A stretch of DNA of 64,000 bases, taken from Lachnospiraceae bacterium (lineage in GTDB: Bacteria > Bacillota > Clostridia > Lachnospirales > Lachnospiraceae). A program made the translations under genes and the position numbers. The notes beneath the pieces were generated by a model. The model was not told where the DNA came from and made no database searches. It worked only from the letters and a program-made list of their open reading frames with translations. The stretch's first letter is position 1. Every line of letters begins with the position of its first letter. This document shows, one piece after another, positions 26,935 to 35,533 of the stretch. The stretch is from assembly GCA_017936885.1 (NCBI GenBank), contig JAGBEO010000004.1, forward strand, positions 124,001 through 188,000. The letters run 5' to 3'.

Positions 26935-27456
26935 CTATCTTAGTCTGTTACACTCATACTTCTCAAAAGTCAGCAGACAGTTCTTAAGTTCCTCGTATCG
27001 CTCTTCCACATCACCTTCTTTGATCTCCAAATCAACGGCTACTGCCATCGTGTTGATCATCTCATCCGTAATCCGGTCATGCAGTGCTGCAAGGATACTA
27101 AGTCTCTGTTCATAAGTGTCCGCCTCTAAGAATTCCATCACCAGAGGATCAATATTCACTTCCTCAGATTCCGTCTCTGCCATCGCAACAGATTCTGTCC
27201 GGTATTCTTCCTCTTCACTGTCCATATCCTGCAGTAACTCGAAACGGTATTTCTGTTTCACATCCGGATATTTCACGTGATCAACCTCGTCCATAAACAT
27301 AGCAAGGGGTCTGACATAGATTTCAAACGTATCATACATCGCCTGATATACTACCATCATCTCACCCGTCTCACTATGTCTTGCCAGACAACGGATCTGA
27401 TATAAATTTCCTTTAAAATGTCTGTACATTTCCTGCGGCTTGGGATTATGTCTCAT
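26935..27456 (-). CDS. DUF1653 protein with C-terminal extension
   Basis: 173 residues. Residues 8-75 are a DUF1653 domain (YRHFKGNLYQIRCLARHSET, then VVYQAMYDTFEIYVRPLAMF), a small beta fold of unknown function. An acidic linker (DMDSEEEEYRTESVAM) leads to a helical C-terminal part (YEQRLSILAALHDRITDEMI). No signal peptide. Ribosome site AGGAG. The only good upstream promoter carries LexA-type boxes (27568-27615), so the gene may be induced by DNA damage. Confidence 0.8.
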   Translation of the reverse strand: MRHNPKPQEMYRHFKGNLYQIRCLARHSETGEMMVVYQAMYDTFEIYVRPLAMFMDEVDHVKYPDVKQKYRFELLQDMDSEEEEYRTESVAMAETESEEVNIDPLVMEFLEADTYEQRLSILAALHDRITDEMINTMAVAVDLEIKEGDVEERYEELKNCLLTFEKYECNRLR

Positions 27457-27567
27457 ATATTGCTCCTATCTTCACATTAGAATTTCTTCAACAACTATCC
27501 TTTAGTATAATCCCAAATCATCAAAATGTCATTCGTTTCTCTCTATGAAACACTGTAAAATCGCCAA

Positions 27568-27615
27568 GAACATTTGTTCTGTTTCTATTTTAGAACAAAT
27601 GTTCTACTATGTCAA
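27568..27615 (-). promoter_or_regulatory. Promoter with two LexA (SOS) boxes
   Basis: The minus strand reads TTGACA (27610-27615), a 17-base spacer, then TAAAAT (27587-27592). GAACATTTGTTC (plus strand GAACAAATGTTC, 27593-27604) fills the spacer, and a second box GAACATTTGTTC lies at 27568-27579 just after the start point. Both fit the Gram-positive LexA consensus GAACNNNNGTTC. The two boxes also form a 14-bp inverted repeat. Confidence 0.75.
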
Positions 27616-27620
27616 TAAAA

Positions 27621-27977
27621 TCACAGTTCATAACAAAATTTACATATTCCGCTGTCAAATTCCATATCCGTTAAAGAACTGATTACCTCACTTTTTTCTT
27701 CCGCGCTCAGCTTCTCAAATTTTCTGTGATGCAGCAACACGGTATATTCCCGGCTTCCGTCCGCCTCGGTAATTCTTGTCATCGTAACACCGCAGTTATT
27801 GTATCCCTGTTCTTCCAACAGTTGTCTTGCCTCTTCCAGATATTCATCCTCCAGCACGGCATAATACCTGTTTGCCTTAGCACGCTCATTATTTTCCATA
27901 CTGAATACAGTGCCTTTTACACAAAATACAATCACTAAAACAAGTAAAACGGTAATAACTCCAAATCCTCTCTTCAT
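27621..27977 (-). CDS. Small exported or membrane-anchored hypothetical protein
   Basis: 118 residues from the ATG at 27977 (GAGGA 8 bases upstream; the ATG at 27986 touches the ribosome site). One N-terminal membrane helix (GVITVLLVLVIVFCVKGTVF) without a lipobox or clear cleavage site is followed by an extracellular domain. The body (NRYYAVLEDEYLEEARQLLE, ITEADGSREYTVLLHHRKF) ends with a Cys pair near the C-terminus (GICKFCYEL). Function unknown. Confidence 0.65.
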   Translation of the reverse strand: MKRGFGVITVLLVLVIVFCVKGTVFSMENNERAKANRYYAVLEDEYLEEARQLLEEQGYNNCGVTMTRITEADGSREYTVLLHHRKFEKLSAEEKSEVISSLTDMEFDSGICKFCYEL

Positions 27978-28131
27978 CGCCAACATCCTCTCTTATCCTT
28001 AACGTGATGAACCAAGTCTTTCTATGAGATGGCTCATGTAACCTTCAACATCCATGCCGCTTCCTTGCAGCACTTACTTTCTGCATTTAAGATACCACAC
28101 GTCAAGTCCTATAAAACGGACTTAGTGAGCA

Positions 28132-28170
28132 CAAAAAAAGCACTTGGATGATATTTCTTCTCCAAATGCT
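28132..28170 (-). terminator. Terminator downstream of the thrH unit
   Basis: On the minus strand AGCATTTGGA and TCCAAGTGCT pair (28170-28161 / 28148-28139) with one mismatch, followed by seven T residues. Confidence 0.8.
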
Positions 28171-28208
28171 TTACAGTCAGCTTTTATTCCGTTTCAGCAC
28201 AGCACGGT

Positions 28209-28499
28209 CTACTCAACCTTACGATATCTCTGAAAGATCTTGTCCTTACCGCATACATGCTTCGTGCCGTCCGCATCCGTAATAATATAGTCGCCTTCCC
28301 CGATAAAGGTACGTCCCCTGCGGCTCATGATATAAGGGCACACAATAGCGCCATTGTCTTTTGTTATCTTTACAAGAGTATCTGTGACAATCCATCCCTT
28401 TGTTACTACATCCACCCACAGTTCGAAGCCGTCTTCCATGCCTTTTCCGACCTCGTACTGCTCAACCTCTGATTCCATGGCTACTCGAATGCACTTCAT
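28209..28499 (-). CDS. Small hypothetical protein (96 aa)
   Basis: The start at 28499 follows GGAGGAAAG; the frame upstream to 28571 overlaps thrH and has no ribosome site. The product is a compact mixed alpha/beta protein (KCIRVAMESEVEQYEVGKGM, GRTFIGEGDYIITDADGTKH) with no signal or membrane segment. It follows thrH by 61 bases and shares its terminator. I do not recognise the family. Confidence 0.65.
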   Translation of the reverse strand: MKCIRVAMESEVEQYEVGKGMEDGFELWVDVVTKGWIVTDTLVKITKDNGAIVCPYIMSRRGRTFIGEGDYIITDADGTKHVCGKDKIFQRYRKVE

Positions 28500-28560
28500 A
28501 TGCTTTCCTCCAATTTCTCCTCTCGCCCTGCGGCGGCTTCCACTTATATACGTTCTGCAG

Positions 28561-29172
28561 TTACTCTGCAATCGCCTTCTTAATCGCTGCCATCAGTTCA
28601 TCATACGTCTCATAAGCGGGCAGTTCAGGGTTGTCCTTCTTAATCTGCTCTGTGCTCTTGAACAGGAATCCCGCTTTGCTTGCCTTAATCATACCCAGAT
28701 CGTTATGGCTGTCGCCGCTGGCAATGGTCTCATAACCGATAGACTGCAATGCTTTCACCGTAGTCAGCTTGGAATTCTCAATCCGCATCTTAAATCCTGT
28801 GATCTCACCGTCCGGCGCCACCTCCAAGGAATTGCAGAAAATCGTAGGCCATCCCAGTTTCTTCATAAGCGGTCCTGCAAACTGTGTAAAGGTATCGCTG
28901 ATGATGATAACCTGGGTCATACTTCTCAGTTCATCCAAAAACTCTTTCGCACCCGGAATCGGGTCAATCTTTGCAATCGTCTCCTGAATTTCTTTGAGTC
29001 CCAGTCCGTGCTCTTTTAAAATGCCGAGTCTCCACTTCATCAATTTATCATAATCCGGCTCGTCCCTGGTAGTTCTCTTAAGCTCCGGGATACCGCTCGC
29101 CTCCGCAAACGCAATCCATATCTCCGGTACCAATACCCCTTCCAAATCCAGACACACAATATTCATACTCAT
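28561..29172 (-). CDS. thrH: Phosphoserine phosphatase / homoserine phosphotransferase (ThrH)
   Basis: 203 residues of the HAD superfamily. Motif I is CLDLEGVLVPEIW, the form typical of ThrH rather than SerB; motif II is VIIISDTFTQF and motif IV ASGDSHNDLGM. ThrH dephosphorylates phosphoserine and can pass the phosphate to homoserine, linking serine and threonine synthesis. No homoserine kinase (thrB) gene is seen near hom in this window, which fits ThrH supplying that step. Ribosome site GGAGG, 8 bases from the ATG. Confidence 0.9.
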   Translation of the reverse strand: MSMNIVCLDLEGVLVPEIWIAFAEASGIPELKRTTRDEPDYDKLMKWRLGILKEHGLGLKEIQETIAKIDPIPGAKEFLDELRSMTQVIIISDTFTQFAGPLMKKLGWPTIFCNSLEVAPDGEITGFKMRIENSKLTTVKALQSIGYETIASGDSHNDLGMIKASKAGFLFKSTEQIKKDNPELPAYETYDELMAAIKKAIAE

Positions 29173-29211
29173 CGGTTACTCCTCCGTCTATATATACAAA
29201 TTCTTTTCTCT

Positions 29212-29901
29212 TCATAAGTATAGTCCACTTGGCCTTCCTTCCGCAACTACATTTTCAAACAAAGTGAACATAGTATATAAATTTCCACTTTTCTCCCACT
29301 CTTCTCCATGAGTTAAATCGTATTTTGTAATCAGCGCCACATAGGTTTTGTCCGCTTTCAATTCCTCCGGATATCTGTTCGTATGGTCGCAAAACCATAC
29401 CACAGTGCCTTCCATTCTCTTATCCGTCCCAAAAACTTTCTTAATCTCAATCTTCACAGAGTGGTCCGGCACTGTATCCTCCTTGGGAGAAAATTCCGCC
29501 GTCAGAATATAATCATCTTCCTTATACACCCCGGTATCAAACATACGTACATATTCCGGCACATAAGAGCCCCAATACCCTCTCTTCTCCGGTTTCAGGA
29601 TATATGGCGCCTCCGGGAAATCCAAATCCTCTACCGTTGTATAGCGGTTATACCGGGGTGTTTTATAAATCCGATAATCCTACCTCTCCGCATCCCATAC
29701 CTCGGTATCCGCTACGGTATCAGGCTTCTGGGTAACTGTGCCGATGGTGATAAAATCATCCTCATAGGCTCTCGAAAGTCTGTCGCTGGTAACCCAGAGG
29801 TTACCTCCTGCCACTAACATCACGGTCACGATCATAATAAGTATGATAATGAGTACAGACTGTAACGGGGTACGGAGCATCTGCTTCAAATAGTTTTTCA
29901 T
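29212..29901 (-). pseudogene. ABC transporter permease remnant (FtsX type), stop-interrupted and truncated
   Basis: The N-terminus (MKNYLKQMLRTPLQSVL, then a membrane helix) is typical of FtsX-like permeases. The frame is cut by TAG at 29677-29679 and continues in the same frame (DYRIYKTPRYNRYTTVEDLD, then FPEAPYILKPEKRGYWGSYV) until a stop after SGLYL. Only about 230 codons remain, with no C-terminal transmembrane module, where family members have 600 or more. No ATPase gene is adjacent. Its promoter and an operator-like inverted repeat survive upstream. Confidence 0.8.
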
Positions 29902-30005
29902 TCGGAATTGCCTTTCTGTTCATTTTCTGCTTTTTCAAGTTCATTCTCCGACAGAAACATAACCAATCTGACATGAACTATCTAAATTATTCCATATCAA
30001 TTTTT

Positions 30006-30060
30006 TTAACCGTTTCATCTGTTACGGTTAATTATAACATAGCCATTAGATTGTTTACAA
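30006..30060 (-). promoter_or_regulatory. Promoter and operator-like inverted repeat of the permease remnant
   Basis: Minus strand: TTGTAA (30055-30060), an 18-base spacer, TATAAT (30031-30036). Just downstream, TTAACCGT-N10-ACGGTTAA (30006-30031) is a perfect 8-bp inverted repeat, placed where a TetR-type repressor usually binds. No such regulator gene is nearby. Confidence 0.6.
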
Positions 30061-30099
30061 GCCAGCCGCATTTTTCCGGGAAAACCTTCTCAACGGACT

Positions 30100-30133
30100 A
30101 AAAAAGGATGCTGCGTATCAAAACGCAACATCC
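30100..30133 (-). terminator. Terminator of the sugar-utilisation operon
   Basis: GGATGTTGCGT and ACGCAGCATCC form an 11-bp stem with one G-T pair, followed by TTTTTT. Its 5' arm overlaps the last codons of the GH3 gene. Confidence 0.85.
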
Positions 30134-32268
30134 ACCTTCACAGCCTTCTTCCCGGTCAGTGCTTCCGTCCGCTTATCGGGCTGTCCTGTTCCTACATAAA
30201 GTTCATATTTTCTACTGTCAAAGACATGCCTGCCTTCTTCGTTGACTGCATAGAAAGCACTGCCGTCTACCCGCATACTGACCCTCTTAGTCTCGCCTGC
30301 TTCCAGGCTGATTCTGGCAAATGCACACAGACTGTAATTCGGTACTGCATATTCGGATTCCAGATCCTTCACATATACCTGAACCACCTCATCCGTTGCA
30401 AATGTGCCGCGGTTTATGACTTCCGCTTCTAATACAATATCCCGGGAAGCAGTCTCCTGCGCCGCGGTTCCGCCCCCGGAAACCACTTCCGCATTCTGAA
30501 TCTCCACATCCCCATAAGTCAATCCATACCCGAAAGGATACAATGCCTCTTCTTTCATGTACCGGTATGTTCTGCCCTTCATCGAGTAATCTTCAAAGTC
30601 CGGCAGTCCCTCCAGTGTCCGGTAAAAGGTTACCGGCAGCTTGCCTGACGGAGAACAGATTCCGAACAGAATATCCGCCACTGCCTTGCCGCCTCTGGCA
30701 CCGGGATACCACAACTGCAAAACCGCATCTGCCTTTTCATCCGCAAGCGACAGATCAATGGCACTGCCTGCCATCAGACATACAACAGTAGGTCTGCCTA
30801 CGGCAAGCACTGCATCCATCAAATCTCTTTGAGACTCGGGAAGCTGCAGATCCGTCTTATCTCCCGATGCGTAACTGTTTCCGGTATCACCTTCCTCACC
30901 TTCCAGCGTTTCATCCAGTCCCACGCAGAGCACTACCACATCACTGTGCTTTGCCACCGTAACCGCTTCCGCGATACGGTCATTTTTCCATGCCAACGGC
31001 TCCACACGATCCTTGAACAGATGCGCTCCTTCCGAATACAGAACTCTACTATTATGTCCGACTTTATCCTGTATTCCTTCTAAAATTGTTATGTATCTGG
31101 AGGATGTGCCGTGATAATTTCCTACAAGGGCAGCTCTGCTGTCAGCATTTGGCCCGATCACTCCGATTGTCTTACCATCCTCTTCCTTAAGCGGCAGAAT
31201 ACCGTTGTTTTTCAGAAGCACCACCGACTCTTTCGTCATCTGCTCTGCTATCCCAAGATGTTCTTCACATTCTACCTTTTCATAGGGAATCTCATCATAC
31301 TCGCTGCCGTCAAAGAGCCCCAGTAAATATCTGGTTGTAAAGGCTCTCACCGCAGCCTCCGTAATCTCTTCCTCCGTCACGATACCTTCCTGCAATGCCT
31401 TCAAAAGATGCAGATAGGTTACGCCGCAGTTAATATCACAGCCTGCCTGAAGTGCCATAGCCGCAGACTCTTCCGCCGTATGGGTTACCATATGATGTTC
31501 ATGAAAATCCTTGATCGCCCAGCAGTCCGATACAAAATGGCCCTTAAACTGCCATTCTCCGCGCAGGATATCCTGTATCAATGTCTTACTTCCGCAGCAC
31601 GGTTCCCCATTGGTTCTGTTATAGGCACCCATGACCGCTTCCACATCCGCTTCCTGCACACATGCTTTAAAAGCCGGCAGATAAGTCTCCGCCATATCCT
31701 TTTTACTTGCTGTTGCATTGAATTCATGGCGCACCGCCTCGGGGCCGGAATGCACCGCGAAATGCTTGGCACAGGCTGCCGTTTTCAGGCCTTCGCCATC
31801 TCCCTGCAAACCTTCCACGTAAGCTACACCCATACGGGAAGTCAGATAAGGGTCTTCACCAAAGGTCTCGTGGCCTCTTCCCCATCTGGGATCTCTGAAA
31901 ATATTCACATTGGGAGACCAGAAGGTTAATCCTTTATAAATGTCCCTGTCATTTTCCCCGGAAAATGCATTATATTTCGCTCTGCCCTCCGTGGCTGACA
32001 CATCTCCCGCTTTCTTAATCAGTTCCGTATCGAAAGTCGCCGCCATACCGATCGCCTGTGGAAAACTGGTCGCCACTCCGGCCCTTGCCACACCGTGCAA
32101 TGCCTCTCCCCACCAGTTATAAGCAGGGACACCGAGTCTCTCTATTGCCGGAGCGTCATATCTTAGCTGGGATGCCCGCTCTTCTATTGTCATTTGGCTG
32201 ACTAATTTCTCTGCCTTTTGTCGTGCCTGCTGTCTTGCCCGTTCTCTCATTCTATTGCCATTTGCCAT
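30118..32268 (-). CDS. GH3 beta-glycosidase, probable beta-xylosidase/beta-glucosidase
   Basis: 716 residues, no signal peptide, so intracellular. The N-terminal GH3 barrel carries YNWWGEALHGVARAG and FRDPRWGRGHETFGEDPYL, typical of xylosidases. The nucleophile Asp lies in KGHFVSDCWAIKDF. The (alpha/beta)6 sandwich domain (VVLLKNNGILPL) has the likely acid/base Glu near VGLDETLEGEEGD, and a fibronectin-III-like domain closes the protein. Last gene of the ABC operon, so it likely hydrolyses imported oligosaccharides. The xylo-oligosaccharide assignment is inference from the N-terminal motif. Confidence 0.9.
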   Translation of the reverse strand: MANGNRMRERARQQARQKAEKLVSQMTIEERASQLRYDAPAIERLGVPAYNWWGEALHGVARAGVATSFPQAIGMAATFDTELIKKAGDVSATEGRAKYNAFSGENDRDIYKGLTFWSPNVNIFRDPRWGRGHETFGEDPYLTSRMGVAYVEGLQGDGEGLKTAACAKHFAVHSGPEAVRHEFNATASKKDMAETYLPAFKACVQEADVEAVMGAYNRTNGEPCCGSKTLIQDILRGEWQFKGHFVSDCWAIKDFHEHHMVTHTAEESAAMALQAGCDINCGVTYLHLLKALQEGIVTEEEITEAAVRAFTTRYLLGLFDGSEYDEIPYEKVECEEHLGIAEQMTKESVVLLKNNGILPLKEEDGKTIGVIGPNADSRAALVGNYHGTSSRYITILEGIQDKVGHNSRVLYSEGAHLFKDRVEPLAWKNDRIAEAVTVAKHSDVVVLCVGLDETLEGEEGDTGNSYASGDKTDLQLPESQRDLMDAVLAVGRPTVVCLMAGSAIDLSLADEKADAVLQLWYPGARGGKAVADILFGICSPSGKLPVTFYRTLEGLPDFEDYSMKGRTYRYMKEEALYPFGYGLTYGDVEIQNAEVVSGGGTAAQETASRDIVLEAEVINRGTFATDEVVQVYVKDLESEYAVPNYSLCAFARISLEAGETKRVSMRVDGSAFYAVNEEGRHVFDSRKYELYVGTGQPDKRTEALTGKKAVKVDVAF

Positions 32269-32345
32269 ATCTGTCCTCCATGTCAGAGCTGTTTACCGTC
32301 TGGTTTATCGCCGGACCATTCTTAAACACGCGCTGCAAATTCGAT

Positions 32346-33173
32346 TTACCCTTTTACCGCGCCTGCCGTCAGACCGTCTACAATCTGATTACTAAAGCAA
32401 CAATATACCACGATTGTAGGGACAATTGCAATGATGATTGCCGCAAACATCTGTACATAGTTCGTGTTATAAGGTCCTACGAACTTTGACAGGGAAACTG
32501 GCAGTGTCTTCTTCATATCATCAGAGATAAATACCATTGCAAGAAGCAGTTCATTCCAGTTTGCCACAAAAGACATTAACCCGGTTACAAATAGTCCTGT
32601 CTTGGAAAGCGGTACCGCAATCGAGGTAAAGCACTTGTAAATGGAACAGCCGTCGATGCAGGCAGCCTCAAACAGTTCTTTAGGCATATTTTCAAAAAAT
32701 CCTGTCATAATGAAAATAGTAATCGGCAGTGAAAATGTTGTATAGGGAATAATCAAACCCAGCAGATTATTATATAATCCGACTCCGGAAAAGGTCTTAA
32801 ACAGCGGAATCAGTACACAATGCACCGGAACCATCATACCAATCATGAAGTATGTCATCATCAGTTTGGCAAATTTCCAGCGCAGTCTGGCAATTGCAAA
32901 AGCTGCCATGGAACCGATCACCATGCTCAGAGCCAATGTTACCACACAGACAATCGCGGAATTTAAAGTTGCCTTACCCAAATATCCCGCTGTCCACGCG
33001 AAAGTATAGTTCTCCCACTGTATCTGCTGCGGCAGAGCAAAAGGAGATGTAAAGATCTCCGAATTGTCCTTTAGGGAAACAAACAGCATCCACACAAGGG
33101 GCGCAAGATAGATAAAAGCAAGTATAATCAAGAATATGTAAATCGCTATTTTAGCTGCACTGATTTTTTTCAT
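32346..33173 (-). CDS. Sugar ABC transporter permease (CUT1, MalG-like)
   Basis: 275 residues with six membrane helices. The ATPase-coupling EAA loop is present (ELFEAACIDGCSIYKCFTSI), as is the MalG-type C-terminus (VDGLTAGAVKG). It forms the import channel with the preceding permease. Located 26 bases after it and ahead of the GH3 gene. No ATPase gene is in the operon, as usual for CUT1 systems that share an MsmX-like ATPase. Confidence 0.93.
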   Translation of the reverse strand: MKKISAAKIAIYIFLIILAFIYLAPLVWMLFVSLKDNSEIFTSPFALPQQIQWENYTFAWTAGYLGKATLNSAIVCVVTLALSMVIGSMAAFAIARLRWKFAKLMMTYFMIGMMVPVHCVLIPLFKTFSGVGLYNNLLGLIIPYTTFSLPITIFIMTGFFENMPKELFEAACIDGCSIYKCFTSIAVPLSKTGLFVTGLMSFVANWNELLLAMVFISDDMKKTLPVSLSKFVGPYNTNYVQMFAAIIIAIVPTIVVYCCFSNQIVDGLTAGAVKG

Positions 33174-33199
33174 ATTGTCTCCATCTTTCCTTTCTGTTC

Positions 33200-34087
33200 T
33201 TACATCTCATAAGGATCTACTTTAACGAATTTGTTGATAATAAATGTTGCAATCAGGCACAGTATCAAAAGGACAACGCCGATTGCGCTGGCGTAGCCGT
33301 ACTTGAAATACTTAAAGCCTTGTGTATACAAATGTGTCGCAAGCACTTCCGTCTGATGATTCGGTCCTGCCTCCGTCATATTGAAAATCAAATCAAAGAA
33401 CTTCAAAGAACCAATACAATTTAAGGACATTGCCGTGCCGACCATTGGTCTGATCAACGGCAGCGTAACATACAAGAATGCCTTCGGCTTAGTCGCGCCG
33501 TCTATATAGGACGCTTCGTACAGGCTCTTGTCAATTCCCGATATCTGCGCCATATAGAGCATCATCGACTGTCCAACATACTGCCACAATGCCACGAACG
33601 CAATTACCTTCATGGGCAGGTTGATAAAACCCGATACATCCATAAGCCATAAAGGCCCTTCAATTCCCCACTCGGCAAGAATCTGGTTAATGCCAAGCTT
33701 CGGGCTGAAAATGAACATCCACAGAAGACCTAACGCGGCCGATGATAAAACACAGGGCAGATAATATACATTCTTGAAAAAGTTTCTGCCTTTTTCAATG
33801 TTCGTTAGAAATGCCGCCAGTATCAGACCTATAACTAACTGTGACACACAGGAAAAAATCATAAAAAACATCGAATTCTTCAGTGCAATTCTCATGGTTT
33901 TATCATTCAAAAGCAGTTGCTTGTAATTTTCTAATCCAATAAACTCCGGTTTTGTCAATGCATCATAGCTGCAAAGCGAATAGTAAATCGACTGACAAAT
34001 CGGAATAAACAAAACGAATGTAAATAACAGAAAAGCCGGTGCGACAAAAATAACAATCGCTTTTTTGTTTCTCAATAATTTGTCCAT
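33200..34087 (-). CDS. Sugar ABC transporter permease (CUT1, MalF-like)
   Basis: 295 residues with six membrane helices. The EAA loop reads SLYEASYIDGATKPKAFLYV, and the N-terminal pattern (VFIPICQSIYYSLCSYDAL) is that of MalF/LacF-type permeases. The start at 34087 fits GGAGG five bases upstream. Preceded by an intercistronic terminator-like hairpin that should reduce its expression relative to the binding protein. Confidence 0.93.
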   Translation of the reverse strand: MDKLLRNKKAIVIFVAPAFLLFTFVLFIPICQSIYYSLCSYDALTKPEFIGLENYKQLLLNDKTMRIALKNSMFFMIFSCVSQLVIGLILAAFLTNIEKGRNFFKNVYYLPCVLSSAALGLLWMFIFSPKLGINQILAEWGIEGPLWLMDVSGFINLPMKVIAFVALWQYVGQSMMLYMAQISGIDKSLYEASYIDGATKPKAFLYVTLPLIRPMVGTAMSLNCIGSLKFFDLIFNMTEAGPNHQTEVLATHLYTQGFKYFKYGYASAIGVVLLILCLIATFIINKFVKVDPYEM

Positions 34088-34107
34088 GCAAACCTCCACT
34101 CTTTTAG

Positions 34108-34139
34108 AAAAATGCGGGATTGGATTGCTCCAATCCCGC
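34108..34139 (-). terminator. Intra-operon hairpin between binding protein and permeases
   Basis: GCGGGATTGGA and TCCAATCCCGC form a perfect 11-bp stem with a 4-base loop (34114-34139), followed on the minus strand by ATTTTTC. It lies between the binding-protein stop and the permease ribosome site, so it may act as a leaky terminator and as a 3' stabiliser of the binding-protein mRNA. Confidence 0.75.
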
Positions 34140-34168
34140 GGTCAATACCCTATAAACTAATTCATGAA

Positions 34169-35533
34169 TTACTTCCAAACATTGTTAACATAGAAGTCCT
34201 CGATTGTCTGCAGTCCCTCTTCTACCGGAGTTCCCAGATAAATGGATACCATTGCATCATCAAATGCTGCACCTGCCTCAGTGGAAGCCAGTGACTCATT
34301 GTAGAAACCGAAAGTAGATTTCGCATTGCCGAATACATCCATAACATAAGCAAGCTGTGCCGGTGCAACGGACTCATCATAAGCAACTGTAGTTACCGGA
34401 ATCTTACCGCCGATCTCAGCAGTATACTTCTGTGCCGTGTCATCTGTAAAATATTTCATAAATGCCAGTGCTGCTTCGGGATGCTCTGTTGTTGCACTCA
34501 TAGCAAGACTGTCGGATTTCGCAATAACTCTGCCGTCTGTTCCAGGGAAAGCGAACACGCCGCACTTGTCCTCAAACTCAGGATTGGAACCGTTGATCTG
34601 TGCAATTGCCCAAGAACCCTGAATCAGCATTGCAGCCTCTCCGTTGTAGAAGTTTGCTGTAGCAACATCATTGGTATCGCCTGCTGCCGTAGGCTGGAAA
34701 TACTTGGAAATCTCAAGCATCTTGTTAGCTGCGGAAACAACATTTGCATCTGTCCAGTGTGCGTCGCCTGCATTAATGGCATCCAGATCAACACCCTCTG
34801 CATCGCAAAGATAACCTGCTAACATGGATAAGCACCATGCAGTACCTGCTGAAATTGTAAGGGGTGTGTAGCCTGCATCCTGCAGTTTCTGACATGCATC
34901 AAGCATTCCATCCCAATCTGTCGGCATGGTATCAATACCTGCTGCTGCGAACATTTCTGTATTATAGAAGACGCAGGCTGCTGCAATGTTAAGCGGTATT
35001 GCATAAATCTTGCCGTCATAGGTCTGCTGTGAGAAAGCGCCCTCGCCGCCGTTGAAAGTATCAATCCAGCCGTCCTGTTTCAGATAATCTGTCAGGTCAG
35101 CAGTGATGCCGGGCTCTACGTATACGTCAAGGTTGGGACCGGGACTTACGATAAAGACATCCGGTGTCTGTCCGGAAGCTACCAATGCGTTCAGTTTGGT
35201 GTAATACTCTTCCAAGTTGGTAGTAACCGGTGTTACATGATATACGCCTTCATAATCTGCATTAAATCTGTCAACAACGTCCTTATAACCGATGGAAATA
35301 AGATCCTCTGTTGCATTCAGATCATCCCAGAACATCCATGTGATCTCTTCTGCTTCACCGCTTGCGGTATCTGCTGCCGCATCGCCTGTTTCTGCTGCAT
35401 CTGTTTCTGCCTCTTCTGTCGCAGCCGCTGTGTCACCGTTTGATGCAGATGTTGAAGAATCACTTCCGCATCCCACTAAAAGTGAGGATACCATCGCTGC
35501 GCTCAACAAAACTGATAATACTCTTCTTTTCAT
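34169..35533 (-). CDS. Sugar ABC transporter substrate-binding lipoprotein
   Basis: 454 residues. Lipoprotein signal with lipobox LLVGC (Cys about 22), an Ala/Thr/Glu/Asp-rich linker (about residues 25-62), then a cluster-B-type binding domain (EITWMFWDDLNATEDLISIG, DVFIVSPGPNLDVYVEPG, AAMLIQGSWAIAQINGSNPE). It captures oligosaccharide at the cell surface and delivers it to the two downstream permeases. Ribosome site GGGAGG. First gene of the operon and divergent from the AraC regulator. Confidence 0.93.
   Translation of the reverse strand: MKRRVLSVLLSAAMVSSLLVGCGSDSSTSASNGDTAAATEEAETDAAETGDAAADTASGEAEEITWMFWDDLNATEDLISIGYKDVVDRFNADYEGVYHVTPVTTNLEEYYTKLNALVASGQTPDVFIVSPGPNLDVYVEPGITADLTDYLKQDGWIDTFNGGEGAFSQQTYDGKIYAIPLNIAAACVFYNTEMFAAAGIDTMPTDWDGMLDACQKLQDAGYTPLTISAGTAWCLSMLAGYLCDAEGVDLDAINAGDAHWTDANVVSAANKMLEISKYFQPTAAGDTNDVATANFYNGEAAMLIQGSWAIAQINGSNPEFEDKCGVFAFPGTDGRVIAKSDSLAMSATTEHPEAALAFMKYFTDDTAQKYTAEIGGKIPVTTVAYDESVAPAQLAYVMDVFGNAKSTFGFYNESLASTEAGAAFDDAMVSIYLGTPVEEGLQTIEDFYVNNVWK

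Noticed and set aside
29677-29679. TAG in the permease remnant as pyrrolysine codon, and TAA in dinD as recoding
   Set aside because: No sign of pyrrolysine use, the permease is also truncated at its end, and TAA is not a known recoded codon in these bacteria.
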